Numbered from the stretch's first letter, positions 18,200 to 27,537 are shown. The stretch is 64,000 nt of DNA from an uncultured Lachnospiraceae bacterium (GCA_902780405.1 CACZFI010000003.1:284585-348584), one strand, 5' to 3'. Notes: a model not told the origin generated them from the sequence alone. Translations and numbers: made by a program.

Positions 18200-18982
18200 A
18201 TGGGAAGAATTATTGCCATAGCCAACCAGAAGGGTGGCGTCGGTAAAACAACAACATCAATCAACCTGGCAGCTTGTCTTGCAGAGAAGGGTAAGCGAGT
18301 ACTTGCGGTAGATATGGATCCGCAGGGAAACTTAACCAGTGGTCTCGGCATTGACAAGAATTCCCTGGATAAAACCATTTATCATGCCATGTGCGGGGAG
18401 ATCAATATTGGGGAGTGCATGATCGTGCGTCCCTTTGAAAAGAAGATCGACCTTTCTATCGTTCCGGCGAATCGAGATCTGGCCGGAGCAGAAGTCGAGC
18501 TGATCAGCACAGACGATCCACAGCATATTTTAAAGGGAATCCTGAAAAGTATCCGGAAGCAATTTGATTTCATTATTATAGATTGTCCTCCGGCCCTTGG
18601 TATGCTGACGATCAATTCCATGACTGCGGCAGACACTGTACTGGTTCCGATCCAGTGTGAGTTCTTCGCTCTGGACGGATTATCACAGCTGATATATACC
18701 ATCGATTTGATCAAGAAGAAACTGAACAGGAATCTTGAGATTGAGGGCGTGGTCTTCACGATGTATGATGCGCGTACGAATCTTTCTCAGGAAGTTGTGG
18801 ACAACGTTAAGAACAACCTGGACCAGTTTATTTATAAGACGGTGATCCCGAGAAATGTGCGACTTGCAGAAGCACCCAGCTTCGGATTACCTATCAACTT
18901 ATATGACGGAAGATCCGCAGGCGCCGAAGGTTATCGAAAACTTGCGGATGAAGTGATAAAGAACAGATTGTTTGCAGATTGA
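18200..18982 (+). CDS. parA: Chromosome-partitioning ATPase ParA/Soj
   Basis: 260-aa deviant-Walker ATPase: NQKGGVGKTTTSINLAACLA with the signature lysine, AVDMDPQGNLTSGLG, and IIIDCPPALGMLT. It acts with ParB-parS to segregate origins; in Bacillus Soj also controls DnaA activity. The ATG at 18200 is chosen because ATGGAGGT lies eight bases upstream; a longer frame from 18143 would read through the promoter. Five parS sites lie just upstream, and parB follows after 19 bases. Confidence 0.97.
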   Translation: MGRIIAIANQKGGVGKTTTSINLAACLAEKGKRVLAVDMDPQGNLTSGLGIDKNSLDKTIYHAMCGEINIGECMIVRPFEKKIDLSIVPANRDLAGAEVELISTDDPQHILKGILKSIRKQFDFIIIDCPPALGMLTINSMTAADTVLVPIQCEFFALDGLSQLIYTIDLIKKKLNRNLEIEGVVFTMYDARTNLSQEVVDNVKNNLDQFIYKTVIPRNVRLAEAPSFGLPINLYDGRSAGAEGYRKLADEVIKNRLFAD

Positions 18983-19001
18983 GAGCCAAAAGGAGGAAGT
19001 T

Positions 19002-19907
19002 ATGGCACCCAAGAGAGGGCTTGGAAGAGGACTTGATAATCTGATTCCGACTGGAGAGAAGGATCAGCCCAAGACAGTTGCGAAGACCAAAACCGAGGTC
19101 AAGGAAGTTGTCAAAGAGGTTGAACAGACCATAGATATACAGAAGCTGGAACCGAACAAGAGTCAGCCGAGATCACATTTTGATCAGGATGCGTTGCAGG
19201 AACTGGCGGATAACATCAAGCAGCATGGCGTCATCGAGCCGCTGGTGGTTGTTAAGCGCAAGGGGTATTATGAGATCATTGCCGGTGAGCGTCGTTGGAG
19301 AGCAGCGAAGCTGGCGGGACTGAAAAGAGTGCCGGTGGTTATTCGTGACTACACCGATAGACAGATTGTCGAAATTGCGCTCATCGAGAACATTCAAAGA
19401 GAAGACTTAAATCCCATCGAAGAAGCGAAAGCTTATGAGAGGTTGATCAAAGAGTTTTCGTTAAAGCAGGATGAGGTGGCGGAGCGCGTATCCAAGAGCA
19501 GAACCACCATTACCAATGCACTTCGTCTTTTAAAACTGTCGGATCGCGTACAGCAGATGGTGATTGACGATATGCTTTCCGCAGGTCATGTGCGTGCGCT
19601 GATCACGATCGAGGATCCGGAGCTTCAGTACGAGACTGCGATGTACATTTTCGATAAGCAGCTTTCGGTACGTGAGACAGAGAGCTATGTCAAGAAGCTC
19701 TTTAATAGGAAGAAACGAGTTGCACCTGTTGAGACGGAACGTGATCTTTCCTTCATTTATAAGGAGATCGAGGAGAAGCTGAAGAGCTCACTCGGTACCA
19801 AGGCGACCATCAAGGCAGCCAATAATCAAAAAGGAAAGATTGAGATCGAGTATTACTCGCAGGATGAGTTGGAGCGTCTGGCACAGATGCTGACCCATGT
19901 GAACTAG
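19002..19907 (+). CDS. parB: Chromosome-partitioning protein ParB/Spo0J
   Basis: 301-aa parS-binding CTPase clamp. An N-terminal ParA-interacting segment (APKRGLGRGLDNLIP) is followed by the CTP-binding motif GERRWRAAKLAGL and the box ENIQREDLNPIEEAKAYE. A helix-turn-helix (EVAERVSKSRTTITNALRLLKLS) recognises parS, and the C-terminal part dimerises. Start at 19002 with AGGAGG five bases upstream. Its targets are the parS sites at 17455-18062. Confidence 0.97.
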   Translation: MAPKRGLGRGLDNLIPTGEKDQPKTVAKTKTEVKEVVKEVEQTIDIQKLEPNKSQPRSHFDQDALQELADNIKQHGVIEPLVVVKRKGYYEIIAGERRWRAAKLAGLKRVPVVIRDYTDRQIVEIALIENIQREDLNPIEEAKAYERLIKEFSLKQDEVAERVSKSRTTITNALRLLKLSDRVQQMVIDDMLSAGHVRALITIEDPELQYETAMYIFDKQLSVRETESYVKKLFNRKKRVAPVETERDLSFIYKEIEEKLKSSLGTKATIKAANNQKGKIEIEYYSQDELERLAQMLTHVN

Positions 19908-19919
19908 AGAGGTGATCAC

Positions 19920-20459
19920 ATGGAAGAGAAGATATTCGGAATGGAGCCGGCAACGGCCGTGAGACTCCTGATGATTCTCCTTGTGTTGCTGATCGCTTTC
20001 GTTCTGTTTCTGATCTACAAGATCAATATCATGAGCCGCAAGTATGAAGCACTTACCAGCGGTAAGAAGGGTGCGGATCTTGAGAAGATCATACGTCACC
20101 GTTTCAAGGAGATGGAACAGTTAAAGGCGAATGCCAAGAGGATCAATCGAGAACATCGCGTCGTGAAGGGGCACCTGTCCTCCTGCATCAACAAGTATGC
20201 GTTGGTGAAGTACGATGCATTTGATCAGATGGCGGGCAAGTTGTCCTTTGTCATCACGCTGTTAAATGAAAACAACTCGGGAATCGTATTAAATTCCATG
20301 CATTCCAGAGAGGGTTGCTTCACCTATGCGAAAGAGATCGTGAACGGTGAGTCCTACATCCCACTCTCCGATGAAGAGAAGGAAGCACTGGAACGTGCGA
20401 AGACCGTAGAGGAAGAAATCAAGGATCTGACAACGACGGAGGAAGATCTTCCGGAGTAA
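19920..20459 (+). CDS. DUF4446 family membrane protein
   Basis: 179 aa: one N-terminal transmembrane helix (about residues 13-33, LLMILLVLLIAFVLFLIYKI), then a charged coiled-coil stretch. A conserved core follows, KYALVKYDAFDQMAGKLSFVITLLNENNSGIVLNSMHSR, characteristic of DUF4446. The family is commonly found directly after parB in Clostridia and has no established function. It follows parB by 12 bases with GAGAGGTG as ribosome site. The acidic C-terminus (EEEIKDLTTTEEDLPE) is probably disordered. Confidence 0.85.
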   Translation: MEEKIFGMEPATAVRLLMILLVLLIAFVLFLIYKINIMSRKYEALTSGKKGADLEKIIRHRFKEMEQLKANAKRINREHRVVKGHLSSCINKYALVKYDAFDQMAGKLSFVITLLNENNSGIVLNSMHSREGCFTYAKEIVNGESYIPLSDEEKEALERAKTVEEEIKDLTTTEEDLPE

Positions 20460-20460
20460 A

Positions 20461-20476
20461 TGATTCACGTGAAACC
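20461..20476. promoter_or_regulatory. Degenerate parS-like site
   Basis: TGATTCACGTGAAACC keeps the core TTCACGTGAA but differs at two outer positions from the parS consensus. Located between DUF4446 and serS. Confidence 0.5.
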
Positions 20477-20515
20477 ATAGTAAGATAAAACCAGAGACGA
20501 AAAGAGGAAACAGAC

Positions 20516-21796
20516 ATGTTGGACATCAAATTTGTGCGAGAAAATCCGGACATTGTAAAGGAGAACATCAAGAAGAAGTTTCAGGATGAGAAGCTTCCGC
20601 TTGTAGATGAGTCTATCGCATTAGACAAAGAAGCCAGAGAGCTACAGCAGGAGGCTGATGAGCTTCGTGCGAAGAAGAACCAGATCGCAAAGCAGATCGG
20701 TGCGCTGATGGCACAGGGCAAGAAGGAAGAAGCAGAGGAAGTGAAGAAGGAAGTAGCTAAAAATGCTGCACGCCTTGCGGAGCTTGAGGCAAAGGAGCCT
20801 GAGGTTCGTGAAAAGCTTCGTTCCATTATGATGACCATCCCGAACATCATCGATCCTACCGTTCCGGTCGGACGTGATGATTCCGAGAATGTTGAGCTTG
20901 AGCGTTTCGGTGAGCCTGTTGTACCCGACTTCGAGGTTCCCTATCACACAGAGATCATGGAGAAGCTCTCCGGTCTTGATCTGGACAGCGCAAGAAAAGT
21001 TGCCGGCAACGGTTTCTATTATCTGATGGGAGACATTGCGAGACTCCACTCCGCGATCATTTCCTATGCAAGAGATTTTATGATCGACAGAGGGTTCACC
21101 TATTGTGTTCCTCCTTTCATGATCCGCGGTAACGTAGTTGACGGCGTTATGAGTTTCGCCGAGATGGATGCCATGATGTACAAGATCGAGGGCGAGGACC
21201 TCTACCTGATCGGTACAAGTGAGCACTCCATGATCGGTAAATTTATCGATACGATGGTTCCGGAGGAGTCACTTCCCCAGACACTGACGAGTTATTCACC
21301 CTGCTTCCGCAAGGAGAAGGGCGCGCACGGTATCGAGGAGCGCGGACTCTATCGTATCCATCAGTTCGAGAAGCAGGAGATGATCGTAGTCTGCAAGCCC
21401 GAGGATTCTATGGACTGGTTCCACAAGCTGTGGAGAAACACGGTAGATCTCTTCCGTTCCATGGACATCCCCGTTCGTACCATCGAGTGCTGCTCCGGTG
21501 ATCTTGCAGATCTCAAGGTGAAGTCTTACGACGTTGAGGCATGGTCTCCCAGACAGCAGAAGTACTTCGAGGTCGGAAGCTGTTCCAACCTTGGAGATGC
21601 ACAGGCAAGAAGACTGAAGATCCGCGTGAAGGGCAAGGACGGCAAGTACTTTGCACACACCTTAAACAACACGGTTGTGGCACCGCCCCGTATGCTCATC
21701 GCATTTCTGGAGAACAACCTGCAGGCAGACGGCAGCGTCCGTATTCCTGAGGTATTAAGACCCTACATGGGTGGCAAGGATAAATTGGAAGCGTAA
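20516..21796 (+). CDS. serS: Seryl-tRNA synthetase
   Basis: 426-aa class II synthetase charging tRNA-Ser. The N-terminal long coiled-coil tRNA-binding arm occupies about residues 25-105. Motif 2 is FRKEKGAHGIEERGLYRIHQFEKQE, motif 3 is near the C-terminus (NNTVVAPPRMLIAFLEN). Ribosome site AAGAGGAAA precedes ATG 20516. No T-box was found in the short leader, in contrast to thrS. The DUF3881 gene begins on the base after its stop. Confidence 0.97.
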   Translation: MLDIKFVRENPDIVKENIKKKFQDEKLPLVDESIALDKEARELQQEADELRAKKNQIAKQIGALMAQGKKEEAEEVKKEVAKNAARLAELEAKEPEVREKLRSIMMTIPNIIDPTVPVGRDDSENVELERFGEPVVPDFEVPYHTEIMEKLSGLDLDSARKVAGNGFYYLMGDIARLHSAIISYARDFMIDRGFTYCVPPFMIRGNVVDGVMSFAEMDAMMYKIEGEDLYLIGTSEHSMIGKFIDTMVPEESLPQTLTSYSPCFRKEKGAHGIEERGLYRIHQFEKQEMIVVCKPEDSMDWFHKLWRNTVDLFRSMDIPVRTIECCSGDLADLKVKSYDVEAWSPRQQKYFEVGSCSNLGDAQARRLKIRVKGKDGKYFAHTLNNTVVAPPRMLIAFLENNLQADGSVRIPEVLRPYMGGKDKLEA

Positions 21797-22669
21797 ATGC
21801 ACAGCTATTTAAGAGCCATCGGTTTTTCAAAATATAAGAGCAGAAGACAGCTTGAGCCAGTATACAAGAGCTGCCTTCGTGAACCCAGTCGCAAAGAGGT
21901 AACCACCATCAGTGTGGATACCTCTATGCTTCAGTTTGAGAAAGATTTTGATAAGAATCTCGGAATCTCTTTGGTGGGAGAAGTGGATGCGGCAGGAGCC
22001 TGCTCCATCGAGCACTACTTCCCTTACTACAAGGGTCGGTACTTTATGGAGTTCGAGGGTATCAGCATCGAGAAGCAGACGGACAAGGAGTCCTATGCCG
22101 GTGTCTGTGAGGATTTAAGACTCGGGATGACCATCATCTTCTATGTGGTCAATATCGCCGACTACGCAAAGTCCAAGTGGTTTAACTATTCCAACCGCGG
22201 GATGACGCGCGTGAAGCTTTCCGGTCTTTCCACAGAGGGTACCGTGCTGCTTGGCACCAAAAAGTCGAGCGGGCGAAACGCGGGGCCGGATCTTTCGGCA
22301 CCTTTCTTCGCACCTCCCGGGATGGGGGATCTCGAGGATCCGCATGAGTACCACGACCCCATCAACCACGAGTACGGACGATATGAACTGCTTACCACCA
22401 GGGCCTGCAGGGAAGATCTGCTGACGATCGTGGAAACCAGCTTTATGCCTTGCGGCGTGGAGTGTGATCACTATCTGGTGGTGGGAAACATTCTCGAAGT
22501 CCGTGAGATGAAGAATTCTTTCACGGAAGAAAAGATATACAATCTCTTGATAGAAGCAAATTATCTGACGATCGATGTCGTCATCAATCAGGAGGATCTG
22601 ATGGGCGAGCCCGAGGTCGGACGCCGCTTCCGCGGCGAGATCTGGCTGCAGGGTGTCGTGCAGATCTAA
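21797..22669 (+). CDS. DUF3881 family protein
   Basis: 290 aa, soluble, no signal peptide or membrane helix. It opens MHSYLRAIGFSKYKSRRQL, the recognisable start of DUF3881, a family I know mainly from Lachnospiraceae and related Clostridia; function unknown. Acidic and aromatic residues are spread throughout, with a central AGPDLSAPFFAPPGMGDLEDP loop. It starts immediately after the serS stop, so it is translationally coupled. Downstream is the repeat mosaic from 22.69 kb. Confidence 0.8.
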   Translation: MHSYLRAIGFSKYKSRRQLEPVYKSCLREPSRKEVTTISVDTSMLQFEKDFDKNLGISLVGEVDAAGACSIEHYFPYYKGRYFMEFEGISIEKQTDKESYAGVCEDLRLGMTIIFYVVNIADYAKSKWFNYSNRGMTRVKLSGLSTEGTVLLGTKKSSGRNAGPDLSAPFFAPPGMGDLEDPHEYHDPINHEYGRYELLTTRACREDLLTIVETSFMPCGVECDHYLVVGNILEVREMKNSFTEEKIYNLLIEANYLTIDVVINQEDLMGEPEVGRRFRGEIWLQGVVQI

Positions 22670-22696
22670 ACCAAATAAGAATTATGTATCGCTGAC

Positions 22697-23056
22697 GGAG
22701 ACGCGCACACGGAAAGCCCTGTGTGAGAGCTCCGGAAGACAAAGTTACTAAGTATCCCGGTGACAAAGTCGAAAAGGGTGCCTGACTCCCCAATGGGGGT
22801 CCGGCACCCTTTTCGGCTTTTGTTGCATCCACCGTACGCAACCGGCGCAGGTTTGCCATCCATGGCATACTGAGAAAGAATCCTGACGGATTCCTTTGAT
22901 GTCGCTCAAAGCCGCGACGGGCTGTCTGCATCAAAGATGCAGACCAGATGCGCCTGCTTCGACATCCATGTCTCAGCTTGCTGAGTCTCACGGGATACAA
23001 GTAACTTTAAGTCTTCCTCCGCAAATTCACACAGTGCTCCCCGTGTGCGCGTCTCC
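22697..23056. repeat. Large composite inverted-repeat element
   Basis: Outer arms of about 64 bases (22697-22760 and 22991-23056) are inverted copies, with GGAGACGCGCACACGG at the ends. Inside are a strong hairpin (stem 22770-22782 with 22803-22815) and a three-hairpin module at 22876-22945. The module consists of small palindromes at 22878-22893, 22901-22918 and 22924-22944. No open frame of note. Confidence 0.8.
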
Positions 23057-23088
23057 TGTTTGTCGATAAAGTGTAAAGCTTTCAATCA

Positions 23089-23322
23089 GCCCAAAGAACA
23101 GGAAGGATGTGGCTGCGTTGCCAGGACAACGTGGAGCCGCCGGCGCTTAGCGAGGTTCTTTCGAGCTTAGCGTCCGCTGCGTGCGAAATCAGGTCTGCAT
23201 CTGCGATGCAGACAGCCTGTCGCGGCTTTGAGCGACTTCATGGGAATCCGTCAGGATTCCTACCGACTTAGCGCAAGCGTGTCCAGGCAACACAGTCGGC
23301 ATCCTTCCGTCTGTGTTTCTTG
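23089..23322. repeat. Inverted-repeat element, copy 2 with inserted module
   Basis: Arms 23089-23127 and 23279-23322 are imperfect inverted copies. Read on the minus strand, the interior matches the element at 17014-17144 except for about 100 extra bases (centred on 23192-23260). These extra bases are an inverted near-copy of the three-hairpin module at 22876-22945. Confidence 0.8.
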
Positions 23323-23350
23323 GTTGGGTTTTATCGGAGTGTCTAACGCT

Positions 23351-24769
23351 TTAGTCAGTCAGATCCTCTCCGTTGGTTGCGATCACCTTCTTATACCAGT
23401 AGAAGGAATCCTTGCGGTAGCGCTTCATATCCTTAAGTTCGAACTCGTCGCGGTTCACGTAGATGAAGCCGTATCGTTTCACGATGCCTTCGTGCGTGGA
23501 TACGAGATCGATAGCAGACCAGGGGCAGTAGCCCATCATTTCACAGCCTTCTTCGGCTGCAATCTTCAGCTGCTCAATGTGTTTTCTCAGATATTCGATA
23601 CGATAGTTATCGTGAATCTTTCCGTCTTCGGTAAGCGTGTCGTATGCCCCGAGACCGTTCTCCGTGATGATCATCGGAAGGTGATAACGGCTGTAGATCT
23701 CGCGGATGGTCGCACGGAAACCGTCGGGATCGATCTCCCAGCCGAACTCCGTACGAAGGAGGTTGGGATTGGGGAAGGCCTTGTAGACACCCTTCTCGGT
23801 AGCACCGGACTGCTGATCTACCTTACCGGATGCTGCGTCTTCGCTTCCATCGTCCCACTCCACGGTGGAGGTATTGTAATAGTTAAATCCGATGAAATCG
23901 GGTTTTGCGGCTTTCATGATTTCCATATCGCCGTCTTCGATTTCGGGGATGGCGTCATGCTCTTCCAAATATTTCCAAACCAGATTGTTGTAGATTCCGT
24001 ATACAGCCATATCCAGGTAAAGCCAGTTCCGGATGGCGTTGAAATTCTGTGCGGCCAGATTATCCTTGGGCTTGCAGCTTGCGGGATAGATCAGGGAGAT
24101 GTTGGGTGCGGGACCGATCTTGGCACCGGGGAGCATCTCGTGGCAGAGCTTCATGACCTTGGCCTGCGCCAAGAGCATGTGGTGATTGTCCTGATAGAGT
24201 TTCTTCACCTTGTTGGTGACGCCGGTGAAATCAGAGGTTCCGATGGCTTCACCGACCAGGGTGAGCATATTCTGCTCATTGATGGTGAGCCAGTATTTCA
24301 CGCGGCTGCCGTAGTTTTCAAAGAGGATCCGCGCAAAGTTTACAAAGTCATCCACGATGTCGCGTCTGCTCCAGCCGCCCATCTTTTCAAGCGCGTCCGG
24401 GAGGTCAAAGTGAAACATGGTGACAAGCGGTTCGATGTTGTACTTGAGGCAGGTATCGATCACGTTGCTGTAGAAGTCGATGCCCTCCTGATTGATCTCG
24501 CCTCTGCCGGTGGGGAGGATTCTGGTCCACGCGATGGAGAAGCGGAAGGTTTTGAATCCCATCTCTGCCATCAAAGCGATGTCTTCTTCGTAGTGATTGT
24601 AGAAATCGGCGCAGACTTCGAAGCCGCTGGTTCCGGCCGGGATTTCCTTGGTGTCCTGTACGCTCGGACCCTTGCCGTGGGAGAGGTTCTCGCCCTCAAC
24701 CTGGTAAGCGCTTGTAGACGCGCCCCAGAGAAAGTCTTTCGGAAGCGGGGTGTGTTTTGTGATGATCAT
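23351..24769 (-). CDS. GH1 6-phospho-beta-glucosidase
   Basis: 472-aa TIM-barrel glycosidase. Acid/base E165 lies in TINEQN and nucleophile E370 in ITENG. Phosphate recognition is visible: S424, K431 and Y433 (VSTHEGIVKRYGFIYV) have the serine-lysine-tyrosine spacing of 6-phospho-glycosidases, so the substrate is probably a 6-phosphorylated beta-glucoside such as cellobiose 6-phosphate. No signal peptide; cytoplasmic. It follows the ROK kinase by 25 bases. No PTS gene is nearby, so the kinase may supply the phosphate. Specificity between gluco- and galacto-configured sugars cannot be read here. Confidence 0.88.
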   Translation of the reverse strand: MIITKHTPLPKDFLWGASTSAYQVEGENLSHGKGPSVQDTKEIPAGTSGFEVCADFYNHYEEDIALMAEMGFKTFRFSIAWTRILPTGRGEINQEGIDFYSNVIDTCLKYNIEPLVTMFHFDLPDALEKMGGWSRRDIVDDFVNFARILFENYGSRVKYWLTINEQNMLTLVGEAIGTSDFTGVTNKVKKLYQDNHHMLLAQAKVMKLCHEMLPGAKIGPAPNISLIYPASCKPKDNLAAQNFNAIRNWLYLDMAVYGIYNNLVWKYLEEHDAIPEIEDGDMEIMKAAKPDFIGFNYYNTSTVEWDDGSEDAASGKVDQQSGATEKGVYKAFPNPNLLRTEFGWEIDPDGFRATIREIYSRYHLPMIITENGLGAYDTLTEDGKIHDNYRIEYLRKHIEQLKIAAEEGCEMMGYCPWSAIDLVSTHEGIVKRYGFIYVNRDEFELKDMKRYRKDSFYWYKKVIATNGEDLTD

Positions 24770-24794
24770 GGAAACCTCCTAACTGACTAACTGA

Positions 24795-25766
24795 TTAGTC
24801 AAGCATGCCGTGTTGCTGTTTGAAGTTACAGAGCGCACCGAGCAGATTGGAATCATTTCGGAACTTGCAGGTATCGATTCGAATGTCTCCGTAGATCTGG
24901 GAGGAGATTCGAACCAGGCGTTTGATGTATCGATCGACACCCGCAAGGAAGGCCGGCTCGGCACTGATGCCGCCTCCGAAGAGGATGATGTCCGGATTGA
25001 GGATGGTGTACACGTTGATGGCAAATTTAGCGATCTCATAGTAGAAGTCCTCCAGGAGATCCTGCATCTCTTTGTCACCGTCTTTGGCCCACTTGTAGAT
25101 CAGTTCGCCGTTCACGTCCTCGTAGGCAAGACCTTTTAGCTTGGCCGCGCGGAAACACAGAGAACTGGTGGCCATATAGGTTGAGGCGATGGGGGCTTTG
25201 TCCTCAAAGGCGGTCAGCACGGATTTGTGATCGCCGATGGGGATGTAATCGTCAATCCTGTCGCGATCCACGTGTGTCAGGACGAAGGAAAATTCTCCGG
25301 CGAGCATATCTTTTCCGTGGTGGACCTTGCCGTCAATGACAACGCCGCCGCCGACGCCGGTTCCCAACGCTACGATGACTGCGCATTTTGCGCCCTTGGC
25401 ACTTCCCATCCAAACCTCGGCAAGTGCAGCTGCCTTTGCATCATTCTCGATGGAAACGGCTACACCGTCGCAGGCATCGGAGATGATGGAAGCAAGAGGA
25501 AGATCCCGCATATAGTAGATAGCACCGCCGATGATCACATGGCCTTTTTCGACATCGATCTGACCGGGGAGGTCCATGGCGATACCTTCTACTTCGCCTT
25601 TTGCTTTAAAGGTTTGGTAAACGGAGACAATGATGGACATAAATTCGTCCAGCGTGCTTTCCGGTCCGACGGGAGTCTTGTGCTTTCCTTTTTCAATGAT
25701 CTCACCTTCGCCGGTCATCCAGGCATATTTGATAAAAGTTCCGCCTACATCAAAAACAAGGAACAT
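24795..25766 (-). CDS. ROK-family sugar kinase, possible beta-glucoside kinase
   Basis: 323-aa ROK kinase. N-terminal phosphate loop FDVGGTFIKYAW, sugar-binding and catalytic block IENDAKAAALAEVWMG (with the catalytic Asp), and second glycine loop ALGTGVGGGVVIDGKV. The zinc motif CxCGxxGCxE of typical ROK glucokinases is absent, as in beta-glucoside kinase BglK. Start at 25766 by AAGGAGGTG; a longer frame to 25805 lacks a ribosome site. With the downstream 6-phospho-beta-glucosidase it would allow PTS-independent use of imported beta-glucosides. An alternative role is plain glucokinase acting on glucose released by that enzyme. Confidence 0.82.
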   Translation of the reverse strand: MFLVFDVGGTFIKYAWMTGEGEIIEKGKHKTPVGPESTLDEFMSIIVSVYQTFKAKGEVEGIAMDLPGQIDVEKGHVIIGGAIYYMRDLPLASIISDACDGVAVSIENDAKAAALAEVWMGSAKGAKCAVIVALGTGVGGGVVIDGKVHHGKDMLAGEFSFVLTHVDRDRIDDYIPIGDHKSVLTAFEDKAPIASTYMATSSLCFRAAKLKGLAYEDVNGELIYKWAKDGDKEMQDLLEDFYYEIAKFAINVYTILNPDIILFGGGISAEPAFLAGVDRYIKRLVRISSQIYGDIRIDTCKFRNDSNLLGALCNFKQQHGMLD

Positions 25767-25835
25767 AGATACACCTCCTTCATATGAAACGGACCGGCTG
25801 ATCACGAAAGCCGACCGTTATGGTTCCGGGATGAA

Positions 25836-27527
25836 TTACATTTGATCGGGACATTCGATACCAAGTAATGCCATGGCATCGTTGATGGTCTTTCTTGTGA
25901 TATGTACGAGGGTTGCACGTGCATTTCGAACACTTTCATCCTCGACGTTGATGCGGTCCGCATCATAGAATTTGTTAAATGCCTGTGCCACATCGACAGC
26001 AAATCTTGCGACTACGAAGGGCTCGTAGCGCTCTGCCGCATCGGATACCACCTTCGGGAATCTGGAGATTTCCTTTAAGAGATCCACGGCTGCAGGCGTT
26101 GTGAGTACGGAGTAATCGATATCCTCCGAGGGAGTAAAGCCTTCGAGTCCGCGAAGGATACTTGCGCAGCGGGCATGTGTGTACTGTACATAGGGACCTG
26201 TTTCGCCGGCGAAGTTTAAGAGCTTGTCCCACTTGAAGGAAACGTCCTTGATTCGCTGGTTATAAAGGTCGTTGAATAAGACGGCACCGACACCGACCTG
26301 ACGCGCAACCTCATCCTTGTTCGGAAGATCCGGATTCTTCTCCTCGATGATCTCCTTGATCTTGGAGATGGCCTCAAGCAGGATGTCCTCCGCATAGATG
26401 ATATTACCGCTTCTGGTGGAAAGCTTCTCACCGGAGAGACTTACCAAACCGTAGGGAATGTGTACCAAGGCCTCGGGCGCCCACTCGTTGCCGAGCAGCT
26501 CGATAACCTTGAACACCTGAGCGAAGTGGAGCTTCTGCTCCTGGCCCGTGACATAGAGGCACTTTGTGAAGTTGTAGTTTTCCTTGCGGTAGAAGATGGC
26601 GGCAAGATCACGTGTTGCGTAGATGGAACTTCCGTCGTTCTTTACGATAAGGCAGGGAGCCATGTCGTAGGCGGACAGGTCTACGATCTTTGCGCCGTCG
26701 CTTTCGGTGAGCAGTCCCGCATCGGAGATGCGCTTGATCACATCGTCGGTCATGTTGCGGTAGAAGCTCTCGCCGGTAAAATGGTCGAACTCGATACCGA
26801 GCAACTTGTAGGTCTTCATGAACTCTTCGAGGCTGATATCCTTGAACCACTGCCAGATGGAAAGTGCTTCTTCATCGCCCTGCTCCATGCGGGCAAACCA
26901 GGAACGCGCCTCATCGTTTAAGGAGGGATCCTTCTCTGCCTCATCGTGGAACTTGACATAGAGGCGCATCAATTCCGCTACGCCCTCTTTCTTCACGGCT
27001 TCCTCGCTGCCCCAGTTCTTATAAGCTACGATCAGCTTGCCGAACTGTGTGCCCCAGTCGCCGATATGATTAATGCGTTCGACATGATAGCCGAGCTTCT
27101 CATGAATCTTGTAAAGAGAGTTTCCGATGATGGTGGTACGCAGGTGTCCCACATGGAAATTCTTGGCTACGTTCGGTGAGGAGTAGTCGATGCAGATGGT
27201 CTTGCCCTCGCCTTCTTTTGAGGAACCGTAATCGTCCGCAAGCATCTCCTTCACGAGACCTTCCACAAAGGTATCCTTCTTCACGAAGAAGTTCAGGTAA
27301 GCACCCTCGACTTTGATCTCTGAGAGAAAATCTACATCACCGATGGCGGCAGCAACTTCGGATGCGATCACCTGCGGAGCCTTGCGCATGGTCTTGGCGA
27401 GGCGGAAGCAGGGAAATGCGAAGTCACCGAGCTCGGGCTTCGGCGGGATTTCCATAAGGCCTTCTATATCACTTTCCGTAAGATCGGGCACCTGTGCCGC
27501 GATGAGTTTTGCAATCTTTGTTTTCAT
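25836..27527 (-). CDS. argS: Arginyl-tRNA synthetase
   Basis: 563-aa class I synthetase. N-terminal additional domain, then the HIGH variant FHVGHLRTTIIGNSL, the KMSK-equivalent region LSTRSGNIIYAEDIL, and the anticodon-binding domain ending LLGIECPDQM, typical of Firmicutes ArgS. It follows the kinase gene by 10 bases in a leftward operon with a D,D-carboxypeptidase gene. No T-box was seen upstream. Confidence 0.97.
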   Translation of the reverse strand: MKTKIAKLIAAQVPDLTESDIEGLMEIPPKPELGDFAFPCFRLAKTMRKAPQVIASEVAAAIGDVDFLSEIKVEGAYLNFFVKKDTFVEGLVKEMLADDYGSSKEGEGKTICIDYSSPNVAKNFHVGHLRTTIIGNSLYKIHEKLGYHVERINHIGDWGTQFGKLIVAYKNWGSEEAVKKEGVAELMRLYVKFHDEAEKDPSLNDEARSWFARMEQGDEEALSIWQWFKDISLEEFMKTYKLLGIEFDHFTGESFYRNMTDDVIKRISDAGLLTESDGAKIVDLSAYDMAPCLIVKNDGSSIYATRDLAAIFYRKENYNFTKCLYVTGQEQKLHFAQVFKVIELLGNEWAPEALVHIPYGLVSLSGEKLSTRSGNIIYAEDILLEAISKIKEIIEEKNPDLPNKDEVARQVGVGAVLFNDLYNQRIKDVSFKWDKLLNFAGETGPYVQYTHARCASILRGLEGFTPSEDIDYSVLTTPAAVDLLKEISRFPKVVSDAAERYEPFVVARFAVDVAQAFNKFYDADRINVEDESVRNARATLVHITRKTINDAMALLGIECPDQM

Positions 27528-27537
27528 AATGTCCTCC

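Noticed and set aside
20461..20515. T-box ahead of serS
   Set aside because: The leader is only about 55 bases and lacks the T-box sequence.
22584..23000. A 138-codon minus-strand frame within the repeat mosaic
   Set aside because: Composed of the repeat element; no ribosome site and no known family.
22697..23322. CRISPR array
   Set aside because: Repeats are inverted and nested, without regular direct repeats and spacers, and no cas gene is near.
23228..24790. A 520-codon plus-strand frame opposite the GH1 gene
   Set aside because: Antisense to a gene with clear catalytic motifs; low-complexity shadow frame without homology.
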